A stretch of DNA of 64,000 bases from Nocardia beijingensis NBRC 16342 (GTDB lineage Bacteria; Actinomycetota; Actinomycetes; Mycobacteriales; Mycobacteriaceae). Under the pieces are notes generated by a model. It worked only from the letters and a program-made list of their open reading frames with translations, ran no database searches and was not told where the DNA came from. Location of the stretch: the NCBI RefSeq assembly GCF_001612785.1, contig NZ_BDBC01000025.1, positions 1 to 64,000 on the forward strand, in the 5' to 3' direction. Position 1 is the stretch's first letter, and each line of letters starts with the position of its first letter. Positions 43,570 through 52,693 of the stretch are shown here, in pieces. A program made the position numbers and the translations under genes.

Positions 43570-45513
43570 TCAGCCGAGGGCGACTCGGACGCCGTTGGAC
43601 AGGACGAAGTCGTGAAGTTCCAGGTGGTCGGGAGTGACCGTGGGCGGGAGGTCGAAGACGAGTTGGGTGGTGGCGGACTGCCCGGGGCGCAGCTCGAAGG
43701 AGTAGCCGAGGCGCTGCTGGGTGTTCTGCCACATGGTGGCGGTGGCGTTGTGGTCGAACGGAGTGTCCTGTGTGTCCAGCAGGCGCTGGCCCAGCGGCAG
43801 GAACCACTTCGACTCGTCGGAGATGTTGCGCACGGTCAGCGTGACGATGAGGAACGAACCGGCGGCCGTCTGCAATCCGACGCGGGAAACGCCCGCGTCG
43901 ACCTTCGTCACGACGAATTCGAATTTGCCGTCCCGCACGGGAGTGCCCACCGGCGCGACGGCGGCCGGATCGGTCATCGGCGGTCCTGGCTCCTCCACCG
44001 CCACCGCGGCGGGCGGCAGCGTCGGCGCGGGCGTGCCGGAGTCGCCTGCTCTGGTTCCGGCCGCGATCAACGCGACGCAACCGGCCGCGAACGCGAACGG
44101 CGCGAGGAACACCACCACCAGCGCACCGATCAGCTTCGACAACAGGCTCCGCCGACGTCGCCGGACCGGGGCGCCCGGCCGCCGCTGAGCAACCCCGCGC
44201 CGACCCGGACGCGGGACCGAGGGAAAGACCTTGCGCGCCTGTGCCCGGTACGGCGGAGCGACCGGGCCTGGCTTCGGGGACAGCACACGCGCCTGCAACG
44301 CGAGCAATCTGTCCTGCCAACCCGGCTGTCCGCCGCCAACGGCATAGGGTGCGTTGGGATACCGGCGCGCTGAAGCTGGCTGTCTCGCAGCGGGATGACC
44401 AGGGACAACCTGCGGATGCGCATATCCACGCACCGGCGGACCAGGGGGCGTAACAGCCTGTCCCGTGGCGGGATTCGGCCCGGGCCAGTCGAGCCTGGTC
44501 GCCACGAGCGTCGGCGTCGGACCTGGCTGCGGGAGAACTTTTGTCGGGGTGGGTGCGCGCCGCGGCACCGCGGCCTGCGGTTCCGAAAGCCCATCTCGTC
44601 CGCCGGATTCAACGGGCGAATGTGGCGAAAATTCTTCTCGCACAGGCGGGTAGCCGCCGACTCCGGCACCGGATGAGGGGGGCGGCACGGTTCGCGCGTC
44701 GGAAACACCGATCGCCGCGCGCGCAGCTGCGGCGAATTCTCCTGCGGTGGCGTATCTTTCGTCCGGCTCCTTGGCCAGTCCCCGAGCGATGACGGCATCG
44801 AGGGCGGCGGGGACACCCGCGCACACCGAACCGGCTCGCGGGGGTGTCGCCATCAGATGCGCGTGCATCTGCTGTGCGGGATCGGTGTCACCGTAGGGGC
44901 GGGAGCCGGTGAGGCACTCGTAGAGCACACAAGCCAGCGAGTAGACGTCCGCGCGCCCGTCCACCTTCCCGGTGAACCGCTCCGGCGCCATGTACGCCAG
45001 GGTGCCGATCGCCATGCCCGTCGTGGTCACGGCCGTCTGACCGAGGCCGTGGGCGATACCGAAGTCGATCAGGTAGGTGAAGCCGCTGGGGTGGACGATG
45101 ATGTTCGACGGTTTGACGTCGCGATGCACCAGCCTGAGCCGGTGCGCCACATCGAGCGCCGCGGCGACGTGACCGATGACGCCGACCGCGACGGCCGGTG
45201 ACAGCGGCCCCTCCGCGAGCAGCTTGCCCGCCAGATCGGCGCCCTCCACGAACTGCATGTCGATATACAGGCGGCCGTCGATCTCGCCGAACCGGTGGAT
45301 TCGAGGTACGTGCGGATCGCGCAGGCGCGCCACCGCTTCGGCTTCACGCTCGAATCGCTTGCGATATCCCGCCGCGGCCGCGAGTTCGGCGGGCAAGAGT
45401 TTCAACGCCACCCGGCGCGCGGCCACCAAGTCGTAGGCCAGCCACACCTGCCCCATACCGCCCTTGCCGAGTAATCGCTCCAGGCGGTAATTCCCGAATC
45501 GCACCTCCCCCAT
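43570..45513 (-). CDS. Ser/Thr protein kinase with C-terminal DUF4352 domain
   Basis: A 647-residue PknB-like kinase. The catalytic domain (residues about 10-270) has the Gly-rich loop LLGKGGMGQVWLA, catalytic HRDVKPSN, DFG (DFGIAH) and APE motifs, so it should be active. A Pro-rich linker precedes a membrane helix (about 465-490), then an extracytoplasmic DUF4352-type domain (GKFEFVVTKVDAGV, then VTLTVRNISDESKWF). ATG 45513 has GGAGG at 7 bases. It is close to a sister kinase just upstream and may sense an envelope signal. Confidence 0.87.
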   Translation of the reverse strand: MGEVRFGNYRLERLLGKGGMGQVWLAYDLVAARRVALKLLPAELAAAAGYRKRFEREAEAVARLRDPHVPRIHRFGEIDGRLYIDMQFVEGADLAGKLLAEGPLSPAVAVGVIGHVAAALDVAHRLRLVHRDVKPSNIIVHPSGFTYLIDFGIAHGLGQTAVTTTGMAIGTLAYMAPERFTGKVDGRADVYSLACVLYECLTGSRPYGDTDPAQQMHAHLMATPPRAGSVCAGVPAALDAVIARGLAKEPDERYATAGEFAAAARAAIGVSDARTVPPPSSGAGVGGYPPVREEFSPHSPVESGGRDGLSEPQAAVPRRAPTPTKVLPQPGPTPTLVATRLDWPGPNPATGQAVTPPGPPVRGYAHPQVVPGHPAARQPASARRYPNAPYAVGGGQPGWQDRLLALQARVLSPKPGPVAPPYRAQARKVFPSVPRPGRRGVAQRRPGAPVRRRRRSLLSKLIGALVVVFLAPFAFAAGCVALIAAGTRAGDSGTPAPTLPPAAVAVEEPGPPMTDPAAVAPVGTPVRDGKFEFVVTKVDAGVSRVGLQTAAGSFLIVTLTVRNISDESKWFLPLGQRLLDTQDTPFDHNATATMWQNTQQRLGYSFELRPGQSATTQLVFDLPPTVTPDHLELHDFVLSNGVRVALG

Positions 45514-45674
45514 CGCGAACCTCCAGTCACCGTTGACATCTGGCCGACCCGGCCGCTGCACGGCGCGGACAACGGAAATCGGCAGGTCACCGCACGAATG
45601 CCGAAGAAGTGGCCTTCTTCGGAGCGTAACCCCGCCCCGCACCGCACACCACTGTGTGCTCGATGACAGTCCGC

Positions 45675-47060
45675 TTACTTGCCGGGTTTGGGCTTGTCCT
45701 TGCCGTGTCCCTGGTTCGCATGGCCCGGCTTGCCCCGGTCGGGCTTGGCGCCCGCATCCGGCAGGCCGGAGCCGTTCGACTCGTCGGCGTCGCGCACGGC
45801 GACACCGTCGGACGCGGGGAAAACCGGAAGCCAACTCGGGCGGCCCGCCGACGACGCAGCGCAGGTGAGCACGAGGCCGTCGACAGTGACACTGTGCACG
45901 TCGATCGCCGGGTCGCACGGCTGACCCGCGCCGGGCAGGACGACGATCGGCGCGGAGATCGGCGTCGGCGCGGCCGTGGCGTGCGACGGCGGAGCCGCCG
46001 ACGTCGCGTGTTCCTGCTTGGGAGCCGGCAGCGGCGTGGTGACCGGTCCCGCGTCGGCCGTATCCGGCCGTCCGATCCATAGCGCCCCGGCGACCGCCGC
46101 GACGAGCGCCCCGAACGACACCAGCGCCAGACGCGGCCCGAGGGGCGTGCGCGTCACGGGCGAGACACCGGTCCCGGCCGCCGCCCGCGGCGGTGGTGGT
46201 ATCAGGACCGTCGGCACCGCGGAGGCCAGCTCGACCGTGGTGGCATCGCGGCCGGTCAGCGCTACGTGCGCCGCCGACGCCAGTTCCCCCGCGGTGGACC
46301 AGCGCAGGTCCGGGTCCTTCGCCATTCCGCGTGCGATCACCCCGTCGAGCGCGGGCGGGATCGCCGGATCGAGCGCCGAGGCCGACGGCGGCGTGTCGAA
46401 GAGGTGGGCGCGCAGCAGACGTGGTGGCTCGCCGTCGTCGAACGGCCTGCGCCCGGTCAGGCATTCGAACAGCACGCATGCCAGCGAATACTGGTCCGAA
46501 CGCGGGCCCGCCGCCCCGTCGAACCGCTCCGGCGCCATGTAGGCCAGCGTGCCGACCACATTGCCGGTGGCGGTGATCGCGGGCTGGTCGCTGCGGTGCG
46601 CGGTGCCGAAGTCGATCAGGTAGACCGTGCCGCCGGGGGTCACCATGATGTTGGACGGCTTCACGTCGCGGTGTACCAGGCCGGCGCGGTGCGCGAAGTC
46701 GAGCGCGGTGGCCGTCTGCGCAACGATATCGAGCGCGCGCTCGGGGTCGAGCCGCCCCGACCTCCGCAGCAGCGCGGCCACGTCGGAGCCCTCGATGAAC
46801 TCCATGTCGATGTACAGGCGGCCGTCGAGCTCGCCGAACGAATGGATCGGCACCAGGTGCGGCCCCCGCACCTGGGTGGCGAGCCTGGCCTCCCTGGTGA
46901 ACCGTTGCCGGAATTTCGGGTCCGCCGCATACGCGGTGGTCAGCAGCTTCAACGCGACCGCACGGTCGGTGGTGGTGTCGTGCGCGAGCCATACCTCGCC
47001 GGTGCCGCCGCTGCCCAGCAACCGATCGAGACGGTAGTGGCCGAACCACAGCTCGCCCAT
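45675..47060 (-). CDS. Ser/Thr protein kinase, membrane-anchored
   Basis: A 461-residue PknB-like kinase. The Gly-rich loop LLGSGGTGEVWLAHD, VAIN-type Lys (VALKLL), HRDVKPSN, DFGTAH and APE motifs are intact. A single membrane helix (LALVSFGALVAAVAGALWIG, about residues 312-331) is followed by a Pro/Ala-rich region and a short extracytoplasmic tail with three Cys residues (GQPCDPAIDVHS, VLTCAAS). ATG 47060 has GGGAGG upstream. It is the upstream sister of the kinase at 43570; the two share their first ~270 residues and differ in their sensor ends. The 161 bp between may hold the second gene's promoter. Confidence 0.87.
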   Translation of the reverse strand: MGELWFGHYRLDRLLGSGGTGEVWLAHDTTTDRAVALKLLTTAYAADPKFRQRFTREARLATQVRGPHLVPIHSFGELDGRLYIDMEFIEGSDVAALLRRSGRLDPERALDIVAQTATALDFAHRAGLVHRDVKPSNIMVTPGGTVYLIDFGTAHRSDQPAITATGNVVGTLAYMAPERFDGAAGPRSDQYSLACVLFECLTGRRPFDDGEPPRLLRAHLFDTPPSASALDPAIPPALDGVIARGMAKDPDLRWSTAGELASAAHVALTGRDATTVELASAVPTVLIPPPPRAAAGTGVSPVTRTPLGPRLALVSFGALVAAVAGALWIGRPDTADAGPVTTPLPAPKQEHATSAAPPSHATAAPTPISAPIVVLPGAGQPCDPAIDVHSVTVDGLVLTCAASSAGRPSWLPVFPASDGVAVRDADESNGSGLPDAGAKPDRGKPGHANQGHGKDKPKPGK

Positions 47061-47252
47061 ATCGATAGAACCTCCCGCTAGCCTCTTCGTCATGATCGAG
47101 CTACCCGAAATCCGCATCGGTATCGCGAAACGCGCAAATGCGACGACGCGGTCATCCGATCATGTCCCAGCGAGGCCGGTCGGCGTCGCGGAATTCGGCG
47201 GAGCGCTCGCGGGTATCCCGCGCGGCCGGCGCGGCGGAACGACCGAACGCTG

Positions 47253-47597
47253 ATGGAACCGATCGAGATCAACGCGGGCGCCTGGTATCTGCGCGCCCTG
47301 CGCGCCGACGACCGCATCGACGACCGCCCCGCCCTCGCCGCGGGCGGCATCACGGAACCGGATTACGTGGATCGGCGCAGTGCGGGCTGGGCGGAGGAAA
47401 CGCACTTCTCCTGGGCGGTCTGCGAACCGACCACGGCCGAACTGGTCGCCGAGATCGGGGTGACGCCCCAGGGCGACGGCACCGCGACGGTGAGCGGATG
47501 GGCGCGTTCCGGCTACGCGGCCGCCTTGGACGCCGGGCTGAGTTCCGTGCACCGCTTCGTCGAAGGCGGTCTCGGGCTGCGTCCGGTCACGCCCTGA
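47253..47597 (+). CDS. Short GNAT-like protein, apparently truncated
   Basis: A 114-residue protein whose first part looks like the N-terminal half of a GNAT acetyltransferase (LRALRADDRIDDRPAL, then FSWAVCEPTTAELVAEIG and TVSGWARSGYA). The glycine-rich acetyl-CoA binding loop normally found after that point is missing; the sequence ends with GLGLRPVTP and a stop. It may be a remnant of a larger enzyme or a small independent protein. It is divergent from the kinase. No strong ribosome binding site is seen before ATG 47253. Confidence 0.5.
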   Translation: MEPIEINAGAWYLRALRADDRIDDRPALAAGGITEPDYVDRRSAGWAEETHFSWAVCEPTTAELVAEIGVTPQGDGTATVSGWARSGYAAALDAGLSSVHRFVEGGLGLRPVTP

Positions 47598-47639
47598 CCG
47601 TTCCGCCACCCCGCCACGACTTCGGCGGAACCGGCCGGG

Positions 47640-48890
47640 TCAGCGCATGACGCCGGTGTGCCCCGTGCAGTAGCGGCCCGGCTGCGGCCAGATGGTGAGC
47701 CCGTGCGGCCCTTTGCCAACCGGGATGCGCGCCAGGAGTTCCCAGTTGACGATGTCGATCGCGTACACCTCGTCGTGCTGGCGGCCCGACGCCCAGAAGA
47801 CGCGACCGTCCGCGGAGATGTTGCCCATGTCCGGACTGCCGCCTCCGGGCACGAACCACTTGCGCACCAGCCCGTTCGCCGCGAAATCCCACACCGAGAC
47901 GCTGCCTTCGTGCCGGTTGGTGATGAGCATCCGCGCGGAATCGCGGGTGACATAGAGGCCGTGGGCCCCCTTGCCCGTCGGCACGAAGCCGGTCGTCTCG
48001 AACGTGTGCGCGTCGAACAGGTAGACGCCGTCGGCGGTCATGTCGGCGACGAAGAAGGTGTGCCCGTCCGGGGACAGCTTCACGTCCTGCGGCATGCCCG
48101 AGCGACCGCCGGGCAGGTCGACCAGCTTGACGACCTTGCGCTCGGCCACGTCGAAAACCAGCATCCGCCCGGCGAATTCGCACGAGGCCAGGGCGAACCG
48201 GCCGTCGGCGGTGAAGTCCATGTGATCGACTCCTGGGCAGTCGGGCACCGCCATGGCGTGCCTCTTCTGCCAGGTCCGCGGATCGTAGAAATCCAGCGAC
48301 TTGTCCGCCTCCGCGACGACGAGGGCGTACCGGCCGTCCGGCGTGTAGTACATGTTGTAGGGATCGCGCACGGGGAAGGGTGCGCCCGGTTTGCCCGTGC
48401 TCGGGTCGATCGGCAACAGGCTGCCCCCGCCGATCGGCAGATCGTTGGTGACGTAGAGCGTCTGCAGATCGTAGGACGGCACAACGTGCTGCGGTTCCGA
48501 GCCGCCCGCAGGGAAGGTGTCGATCACCCGGAAGCTCTCCGGATCGATTACCGAGACCGTGTTCGACCGGCTGTTGGGCACGTAGACGAGCGGGCGATGG
48601 CCCGCCACGGCCGGGCTGAGTTCCCGGTCGGCCACGTACACGTCGGTCGGTGAGAGCGGCGGCGGCATCCCCGGCAGCACATCGGTCATGTGGGGCGGAA
48701 GCGCGGCCGTGGTGGGGGCCGCCGCGGCGGCCGGAGTCGCCACGACGGTCGGGGCGGCCCGGCTCCGCTCGGTGCCCGCGGTGCCCGCGTCGCCGGCCGC
48801 GCAGCCGGCCTGCGCCGACAACAGCACAGCGGCGACGACGAGGTAGGGCACGCAGCATCGGTACATCCGCTGTCGTTTCACGCGCCGCAC
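47640..48890 (-). CDS. Secreted YncE-type beta-propeller protein
   Basis: A 416-residue protein with an N-terminal signal peptide (basic, then VPYLVVAAVLLSAQAGC) ending at a Cys that could be lipidated, although the lipobox is imperfect. The rest contains repeated beta-propeller blades of the YncE/YVTN type (VYVPNSRSNTVSVIDPESF, TLYVTNDLPIGG). Such proteins bind DNA, metals or act as scaffold; the role here is unknown. Start is GTG 48890, with GTG 48881 as alternative. It lies about 100 bp after lat in the same direction. Confidence 0.75.
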   Translation of the reverse strand: MRRVKRQRMYRCCVPYLVVAAVLLSAQAGCAAGDAGTAGTERSRAAPTVVATPAAAAAPTTAALPPHMTDVLPGMPPPLSPTDVYVADRELSPAVAGHRPLVYVPNSRSNTVSVIDPESFRVIDTFPAGGSEPQHVVPSYDLQTLYVTNDLPIGGGSLLPIDPSTGKPGAPFPVRDPYNMYYTPDGRYALVVAEADKSLDFYDPRTWQKRHAMAVPDCPGVDHMDFTADGRFALASCEFAGRMLVFDVAERKVVKLVDLPGGRSGMPQDVKLSPDGHTFFVADMTADGVYLFDAHTFETTGFVPTGKGAHGLYVTRDSARMLITNRHEGSVSVWDFAANGLVRKWFVPGGGSPDMGNISADGRVFWASGRQHDEVYAIDIVNWELLARIPVGKGPHGLTIWPQPGRYCTGHTGVMR

Positions 48891-48992
48891 CTTGCCGGAG
48901 CGTGGTGAAGACGAGATGGCATGGATGCGAAGCCTAGGAGCCCAACCCGGGATTCCGGCGCACCCGCGCCGGAGTGCGCCGGAATGCCGGGA

Positions 48993-50342
48993 TCATCCCG
49001 TCGGGCGTAGTTCCAGGCTGGTCAGGACCTTGTCCAGCGCGTCGACGGCCTCGTCCAGCTCGGCGCCGGTGACCGTCAGCGGAGGACGGAACCGGATGCC
49101 CCGCTCGCCGGTGCCGAGGATCAGCACGTGTTCGCGCTCGCGCAGCGCGGTGAGCACCTCGTCGCGCAACCGTGGCGACGACAGGGTGATCGCGCACATC
49201 AGGCCGCGCCCGCGCGGCTCGCCGACATCGGCGTGCCGGGCGGCCAGGTCGCCCAGCCGTTCGAGCAGGTGCGCCCCCAGCGGCCGGGACCGCTCGATCA
49301 GCGCGTCCTGTTCGAGCACCTCGAGGGTGCGCCTGCTGCGCACCATGTCGGCCAGGTTGCCGCCCCAGGTGGAATTGAGCCGGGAGCTGACCGCGAACAC
49401 GTTGTCGGGCACCTCGTCCACGCGGCCGCCCGCCATCACGCCGCACACCTGGGTCCGCTTGCCGAACGCGACGACGTCCGGCGCCAAGCCCAGTTGCTGG
49501 TAGGCCCAGGCGGTTCCGGTCATGCCGACGCCGGTCTGCACCTCGTCCAGCACGAACAGCGCGTCGTTCTCGTGACACAGCCGTTGCACGGCTTGCAGGA
49601 ACCGCGGACGCAGATGCCGGTCGCCGCCCTCGCCCTGGATCGGCTCGGCGATGAAACACGCTATGTCGTGCGGGTTTTCCTCGAAAGCCCGCCGTATCCC
49701 GGCGAGCGAGCGCGCCTCTGCCTCTTCGACGTCGAACTCGTCGGTGACGTAGGGCGACTCCACCCGCGGCCAGTCGAACTTCGGGAAGCGCGCGGTCTTC
49801 ACCGGATCGGTGTTGGTGAGCGACATGGTGTAACCGGTTCGGCCGTGGAACGCGCCGGTCAGATGCAGCACTTTGGCGCCGAGTTCCGGTGAGCGGCCGT
49901 GTGCTTCGTTGTGCCTGCTCTTCCAGTCGAACGCGATCTTGAGGGCGTTTTCCACCGCGAGGCCGCCGCCATCGATGAAGAACAGGTGGGGTAGGCGCGG
50001 GTCGCCGAGCACACGCACGAACGTCTCGACGAAGCGGGCCATCTCGACGGTGTACACGTCGGAGTTGCTCGGTTTGTTCACCGCCGCGGCGAGCAGCTCG
50101 GCCCGGAACTGCGCGTCCTCGGCGAGGGCGGGATGGTTCATGCCCAGCGCGTTGGAGGCGAAGAACCCGAACATGTCCAGGTAGGTGCTGCCGTCGCGTT
50201 CGTCGACGAGGCGGCAGCCGCGGGAACGGTTGAGGTCGAGTACCAAGTCGAAGCCGTCGGCCAGGATGCTCGCCGACAAGATCTCGTGAACCCGGGCGGC
50301 GGGGGTGACCGCCGGGCGGGTGCGTTCCAGTTCGATGGTCAC
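48993..50342 (-). CDS. lat: L-lysine 6-transaminase
   Basis: A 449-residue class III PLP-dependent aminotransferase that removes the epsilon-amino group of lysine and gives 1-piperideine-6-carboxylate. The PLP Lys is in VAFGKRTQ, and LDEVQTGVGMTG is the cofactor-binding region. The gene is beside lrpA and pcd, which completes lysine to alpha-aminoadipate. The order matches mycobacterial Rv3290c-Rv3293. GTG 50342 is the start. A palindromic AT-rich site lies 13-26 bp upstream. In mycobacteria lat is induced in stationary phase. Confidence 0.93.
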   Translation of the reverse strand: MTIELERTRPAVTPAARVHEILSASILADGFDLVLDLNRSRGCRLVDERDGSTYLDMFGFFASNALGMNHPALAEDAQFRAELLAAAVNKPSNSDVYTVEMARFVETFVRVLGDPRLPHLFFIDGGGLAVENALKIAFDWKSRHNEAHGRSPELGAKVLHLTGAFHGRTGYTMSLTNTDPVKTARFPKFDWPRVESPYVTDEFDVEEAEARSLAGIRRAFEENPHDIACFIAEPIQGEGGDRHLRPRFLQAVQRLCHENDALFVLDEVQTGVGMTGTAWAYQQLGLAPDVVAFGKRTQVCGVMAGGRVDEVPDNVFAVSSRLNSTWGGNLADMVRSRRTLEVLEQDALIERSRPLGAHLLERLGDLAARHADVGEPRGRGLMCAITLSSPRLRDEVLTALREREHVLILGTGERGIRFRPPLTVTGAELDEAVDALDKVLTSLELRPTG

Positions 50343-50354
50343 GCCCTGAGGGTA

Positions 50355-50368
50355 CGTAAAAATTTACG
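50355..50368. promoter_or_regulatory. AT-rich palindrome in the lat promoter, candidate Lrp site
   Basis: CGTAAA-AA-TTTACG is a perfect inverted repeat, very AT-rich compared with its surroundings, located 13 bases upstream of the lat GTG and just downstream of the Lrp gene stop. Lrp proteins favour such AT-rich palindromes. Confidence 0.55.
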
Positions 50369-50406
50369 GAACCTCTACAACAAAGCGTATTAATTACACG
50401 GAATCG

Positions 50407-50859
50407 TCACCTGTCATAGAATGTCTGCAAGATGATGGTGCTCCGGGTACGAACGTTGGCGGTGGCTCTGATCTCCTGGAGCAACTGCTCGAGGTGCCGC
50501 GGGGACGCTACGCGCACCAGCAGGATGTAGCTCTCCTCACCGGCCACCGAGTGGCAGGCCTCGATGCCGGGGATGTGCTGCAGCACCGCGGGTGCGTCAT
50601 CGGGTTGCGACGGGTCGAGAGGAGTGATCGCGACGAATGCCGACAGCAGCTGGCCGAGCGCTTCGGGATCGACGTGCGCGGTGTACCCGCGGATCACCCC
50701 GCGCGCTTCCAATCGGCGGACCCGTGACTGCACCGCGGACACCGACAGACTCGCCTTCTCGGCCAGGTTCGACAAAGTGGCCCGTCCATCGGCCATCAGT
50801 TCACGAATCAGCAGGCGATCGATGTCATCGAGTACGGGTCTTGCCGGTGTATCCGCCAT
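50407..50859 (-). CDS. lrpA: Lrp/AsnC family regulator (LrpA-like)
   Basis: A 150-residue Lrp protein. The HTH (LIRELMADGRATLSNLAEKASLSVSAVQSRVRRLE, residues about 14-48) leads to a RAM domain. It is the homologue of mycobacterial Rv3291c, which responds to lysine and other amino acids and controls lat. It precedes lat in the same orientation with a 64-bp gap and is divergent from pcd. It is likely to control both. Start ATG 50859. Confidence 0.93.
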   Translation of the reverse strand: MADTPARPVLDDIDRLLIRELMADGRATLSNLAEKASLSVSAVQSRVRRLEARGVIRGYTAHVDPEALGQLLSAFVAITPLDPSQPDDAPAVLQHIPGIEACHSVAGEESYILLVRVASPRHLEQLLQEIRATANVRTRSTIILQTFYDR

Positions 50860-50971
50860 CAGCGAAGGCTAACTCAGGCAGCCCGCCTCGTGTCCGGAAC
50901 CTCACCTCCATCCTCCCGCTATGTGGGACAGACACGCCGCGACGCGGCCGAAAGGTACGGCGGAACAACAC

Positions 50972-52501
50972 ATGACCGAGGTACTCGACCACCAGGCCAC
51001 CCAGCGTCTCGCCGCCCGCGCCGAGGCCGTGCTGCGCCAATTGGGCGCGCCGTCACCGGAACCCGGCGATCTGCTCGCCCGCACTCCGATCACCGGAGGG
51101 CAGCTGACCACCCTGCGATCCAGCTCGCTCGACGAGGTCGACGCCGCGATCGGCCGCGCCGCTACCGCCTTCCGGACCTGGCGCGCGGTGCCTGCGCCGG
51201 TCCGGGCCGGGGTCGTGCGCGGCCTCGGCAGGCTGCTCACCGCGCACAAGAGCGACCTGGCCGAACTCGTCACGCTCGAAGCGGGCAAGATCCCCGCCGA
51301 GGCCGAGGGCGAGGTGCAGGAGATGATCGACATCTGCGAATTCGCCGTCGGTCTGTCCAGGCAGCTCTACGGCCACACCATGCCTTCGGAACGTCCCGGC
51401 CACCGGCTGATGGAGACCTGGCATCCGCTCGGCGTGGTCGGGGTGATCTCGGCGTTCAACTTCCCGGTCGCGGTCTGGGCATGGAATACGGCGATCGCGC
51501 TGGTCTGCGGCGACACCGTGGTGTGGAAGCCGTCGGAGACGACGCCGCTGACGGCGCTGGCCTGTCACGCGCTGCTGCGGCGCGCGGCCGGCGAGGTGGA
51601 CGCCGATCCGGAGATCCACCAATTGATCCAGGGCGCGAGCGCCGTCGGCTCCCGCCTCGTCGAGGACGAACGGGTGGCGCTGGTGAGCGCGACCGGCTCG
51701 GTGCGGATGGGCCGGCTGGTGGCGCCGCGGGTGGCCGAGCGGCTCGGGCGCTGCCTGCTGGAACTGGGCGGCAACAACGGCGCGATCGTCACCGCGTCCG
51801 CCGACCTCGACCTCGCCGCGCGGGCCATCGTGTTCGCCGCGGCGGGTACGGCCGGACAGCGGTGCACCACGCTGCGGCGGCTGATCGTGCACCGCAGCGT
51901 GGCGGGCCCGCTGCTGGAGCGGCTGGAACGGGCGTACCGGCAACTGCCGGTGGGCGATCCGTTCGACGACGGGGTGCTGGTCGGGCCGCTGATCGACGGC
52001 AAGGCGTACACCGGGATGCGCGCGGCTCTGGACAAGGCCGTGACCGACGGCGGCGAACTGGTCTGCGGCGGCGAGCGAGTCGAGGGTTTCGGCGGCGACG
52101 CCTACTACGTGCGGCCCGCCATCGTGCGTATGCCCGCCCAGACCGCGGTGGTGCGGGAGGAGACCTTCGCGCCGATCCTCTACGTGCTCACCTACGACGA
52201 CTTCGATCGCGCGATCGCCCTGCACAACGAAGTGCCGCAGGGGTTGTCCTCGGCCGTCTTCACCACCGACCAGCGCGAGGCCGAACGCTTCCTCGCCGCC
52301 GACGGATCCGACTGCGGCATCGCCAATGTCAACATCGGCACCTCCGGCGCCGAGATCGGTGGCGCCTTCGGCGGCGAGAAGCAGACCGGCGGCGGCCGCG
52401 AATCCGGCTCGGACTCATGGAAGGCGTACATGCGCCGAGCCACCAACACCGTCAACTACTCCACCGAACTCCCCCTCGCCCAAGGCATCGAATTCGGCTG
52501 A
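50972..52501 (+). CDS. pcd: Aldehyde dehydrogenase, alpha-aminoadipate semialdehyde/piperideine-6-carboxylate type
   Basis: A 509-residue NAD-dependent aldehyde dehydrogenase. ELGGNNG holds the catalytic Glu and GTAGQRCTT the nucleophile Cys (ALDH7 type, with the TSGAEIGGAFGGEKQTGGGRESGSD end). It oxidises alpha-aminoadipate semialdehyde to alpha-aminoadipate, completing the lat step. ATG 50972 is preferred, since the fold begins about 15 residues later; a small in-frame extension begins at 50921. No strong ribosome binding site was found. Its divergent partner is lrpA. Confidence 0.92.
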   Translation: MTEVLDHQATQRLAARAEAVLRQLGAPSPEPGDLLARTPITGGQLTTLRSSSLDEVDAAIGRAATAFRTWRAVPAPVRAGVVRGLGRLLTAHKSDLAELVTLEAGKIPAEAEGEVQEMIDICEFAVGLSRQLYGHTMPSERPGHRLMETWHPLGVVGVISAFNFPVAVWAWNTAIALVCGDTVVWKPSETTPLTALACHALLRRAAGEVDADPEIHQLIQGASAVGSRLVEDERVALVSATGSVRMGRLVAPRVAERLGRCLLELGGNNGAIVTASADLDLAARAIVFAAAGTAGQRCTTLRRLIVHRSVAGPLLERLERAYRQLPVGDPFDDGVLVGPLIDGKAYTGMRAALDKAVTDGGELVCGGERVEGFGGDAYYVRPAIVRMPAQTAVVREETFAPILYVLTYDDFDRAIALHNEVPQGLSSAVFTTDQREAERFLAADGSDCGIANVNIGTSGAEIGGAFGGEKQTGGGRESGSDSWKAYMRRATNTVNYSTELPLAQGIEFG

Positions 52502-52579
52502 TCCGAGGCGGTAAAAATGCCGTCCTACCAGCACGATTGGGTTGTTCGCTCCCCCGTTGTGTAGTGTTGTCCATACCGA

Positions 52580-52653
52580 CGCGGGGTGGAGCAGCTCGGT
52601 AGCTCGCTGGGCTCATAACCCAGAGGTCGCAGGTTCAAATCCTGTCCCCGCTA
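52580..52653 (+). tRNA. Initiator tRNA-fMet (CAU)
   Basis: The 74-base cloverleaf can be folded in full: acceptor stem CGCGGGG, D arm, anticodon stem CTGGG/CCCAG with loop CTCATAA (anticodon CAU), T stem GCAGG/CCTGT and discriminator A. The three G-C pairs GGG/CCC in the anticodon stem and the unpaired C1/U72 at the acceptor end mark the initiator tRNA. No CCA is encoded. Confidence 0.95.
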
Positions 52654-52657
52654 CTAC

Positions 52658-52692
52658 GAAACGGCTCGGAGCAGATCGCTCCGGGCCGTTTC
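52658..52692 (+). terminator. Terminator of the initiator tRNA
   Basis: A 15-bp stem (52658-52672 with 52678-52692), one G-T pair, 5-base loop, starting four bases after the tRNA and ending in TTTC then TCTTG. Confidence 0.75.
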
Positions 52693-52693
52693 T

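Noticed and set aside
43570-47049. A single 1159-codon minus-strand frame across both kinases
   Set aside because: Only the 3' part (from 45513) is the second kinase; the 5' part runs out of frame through the first kinase gene. High GC leaves stop-free frames. No fusion protein.
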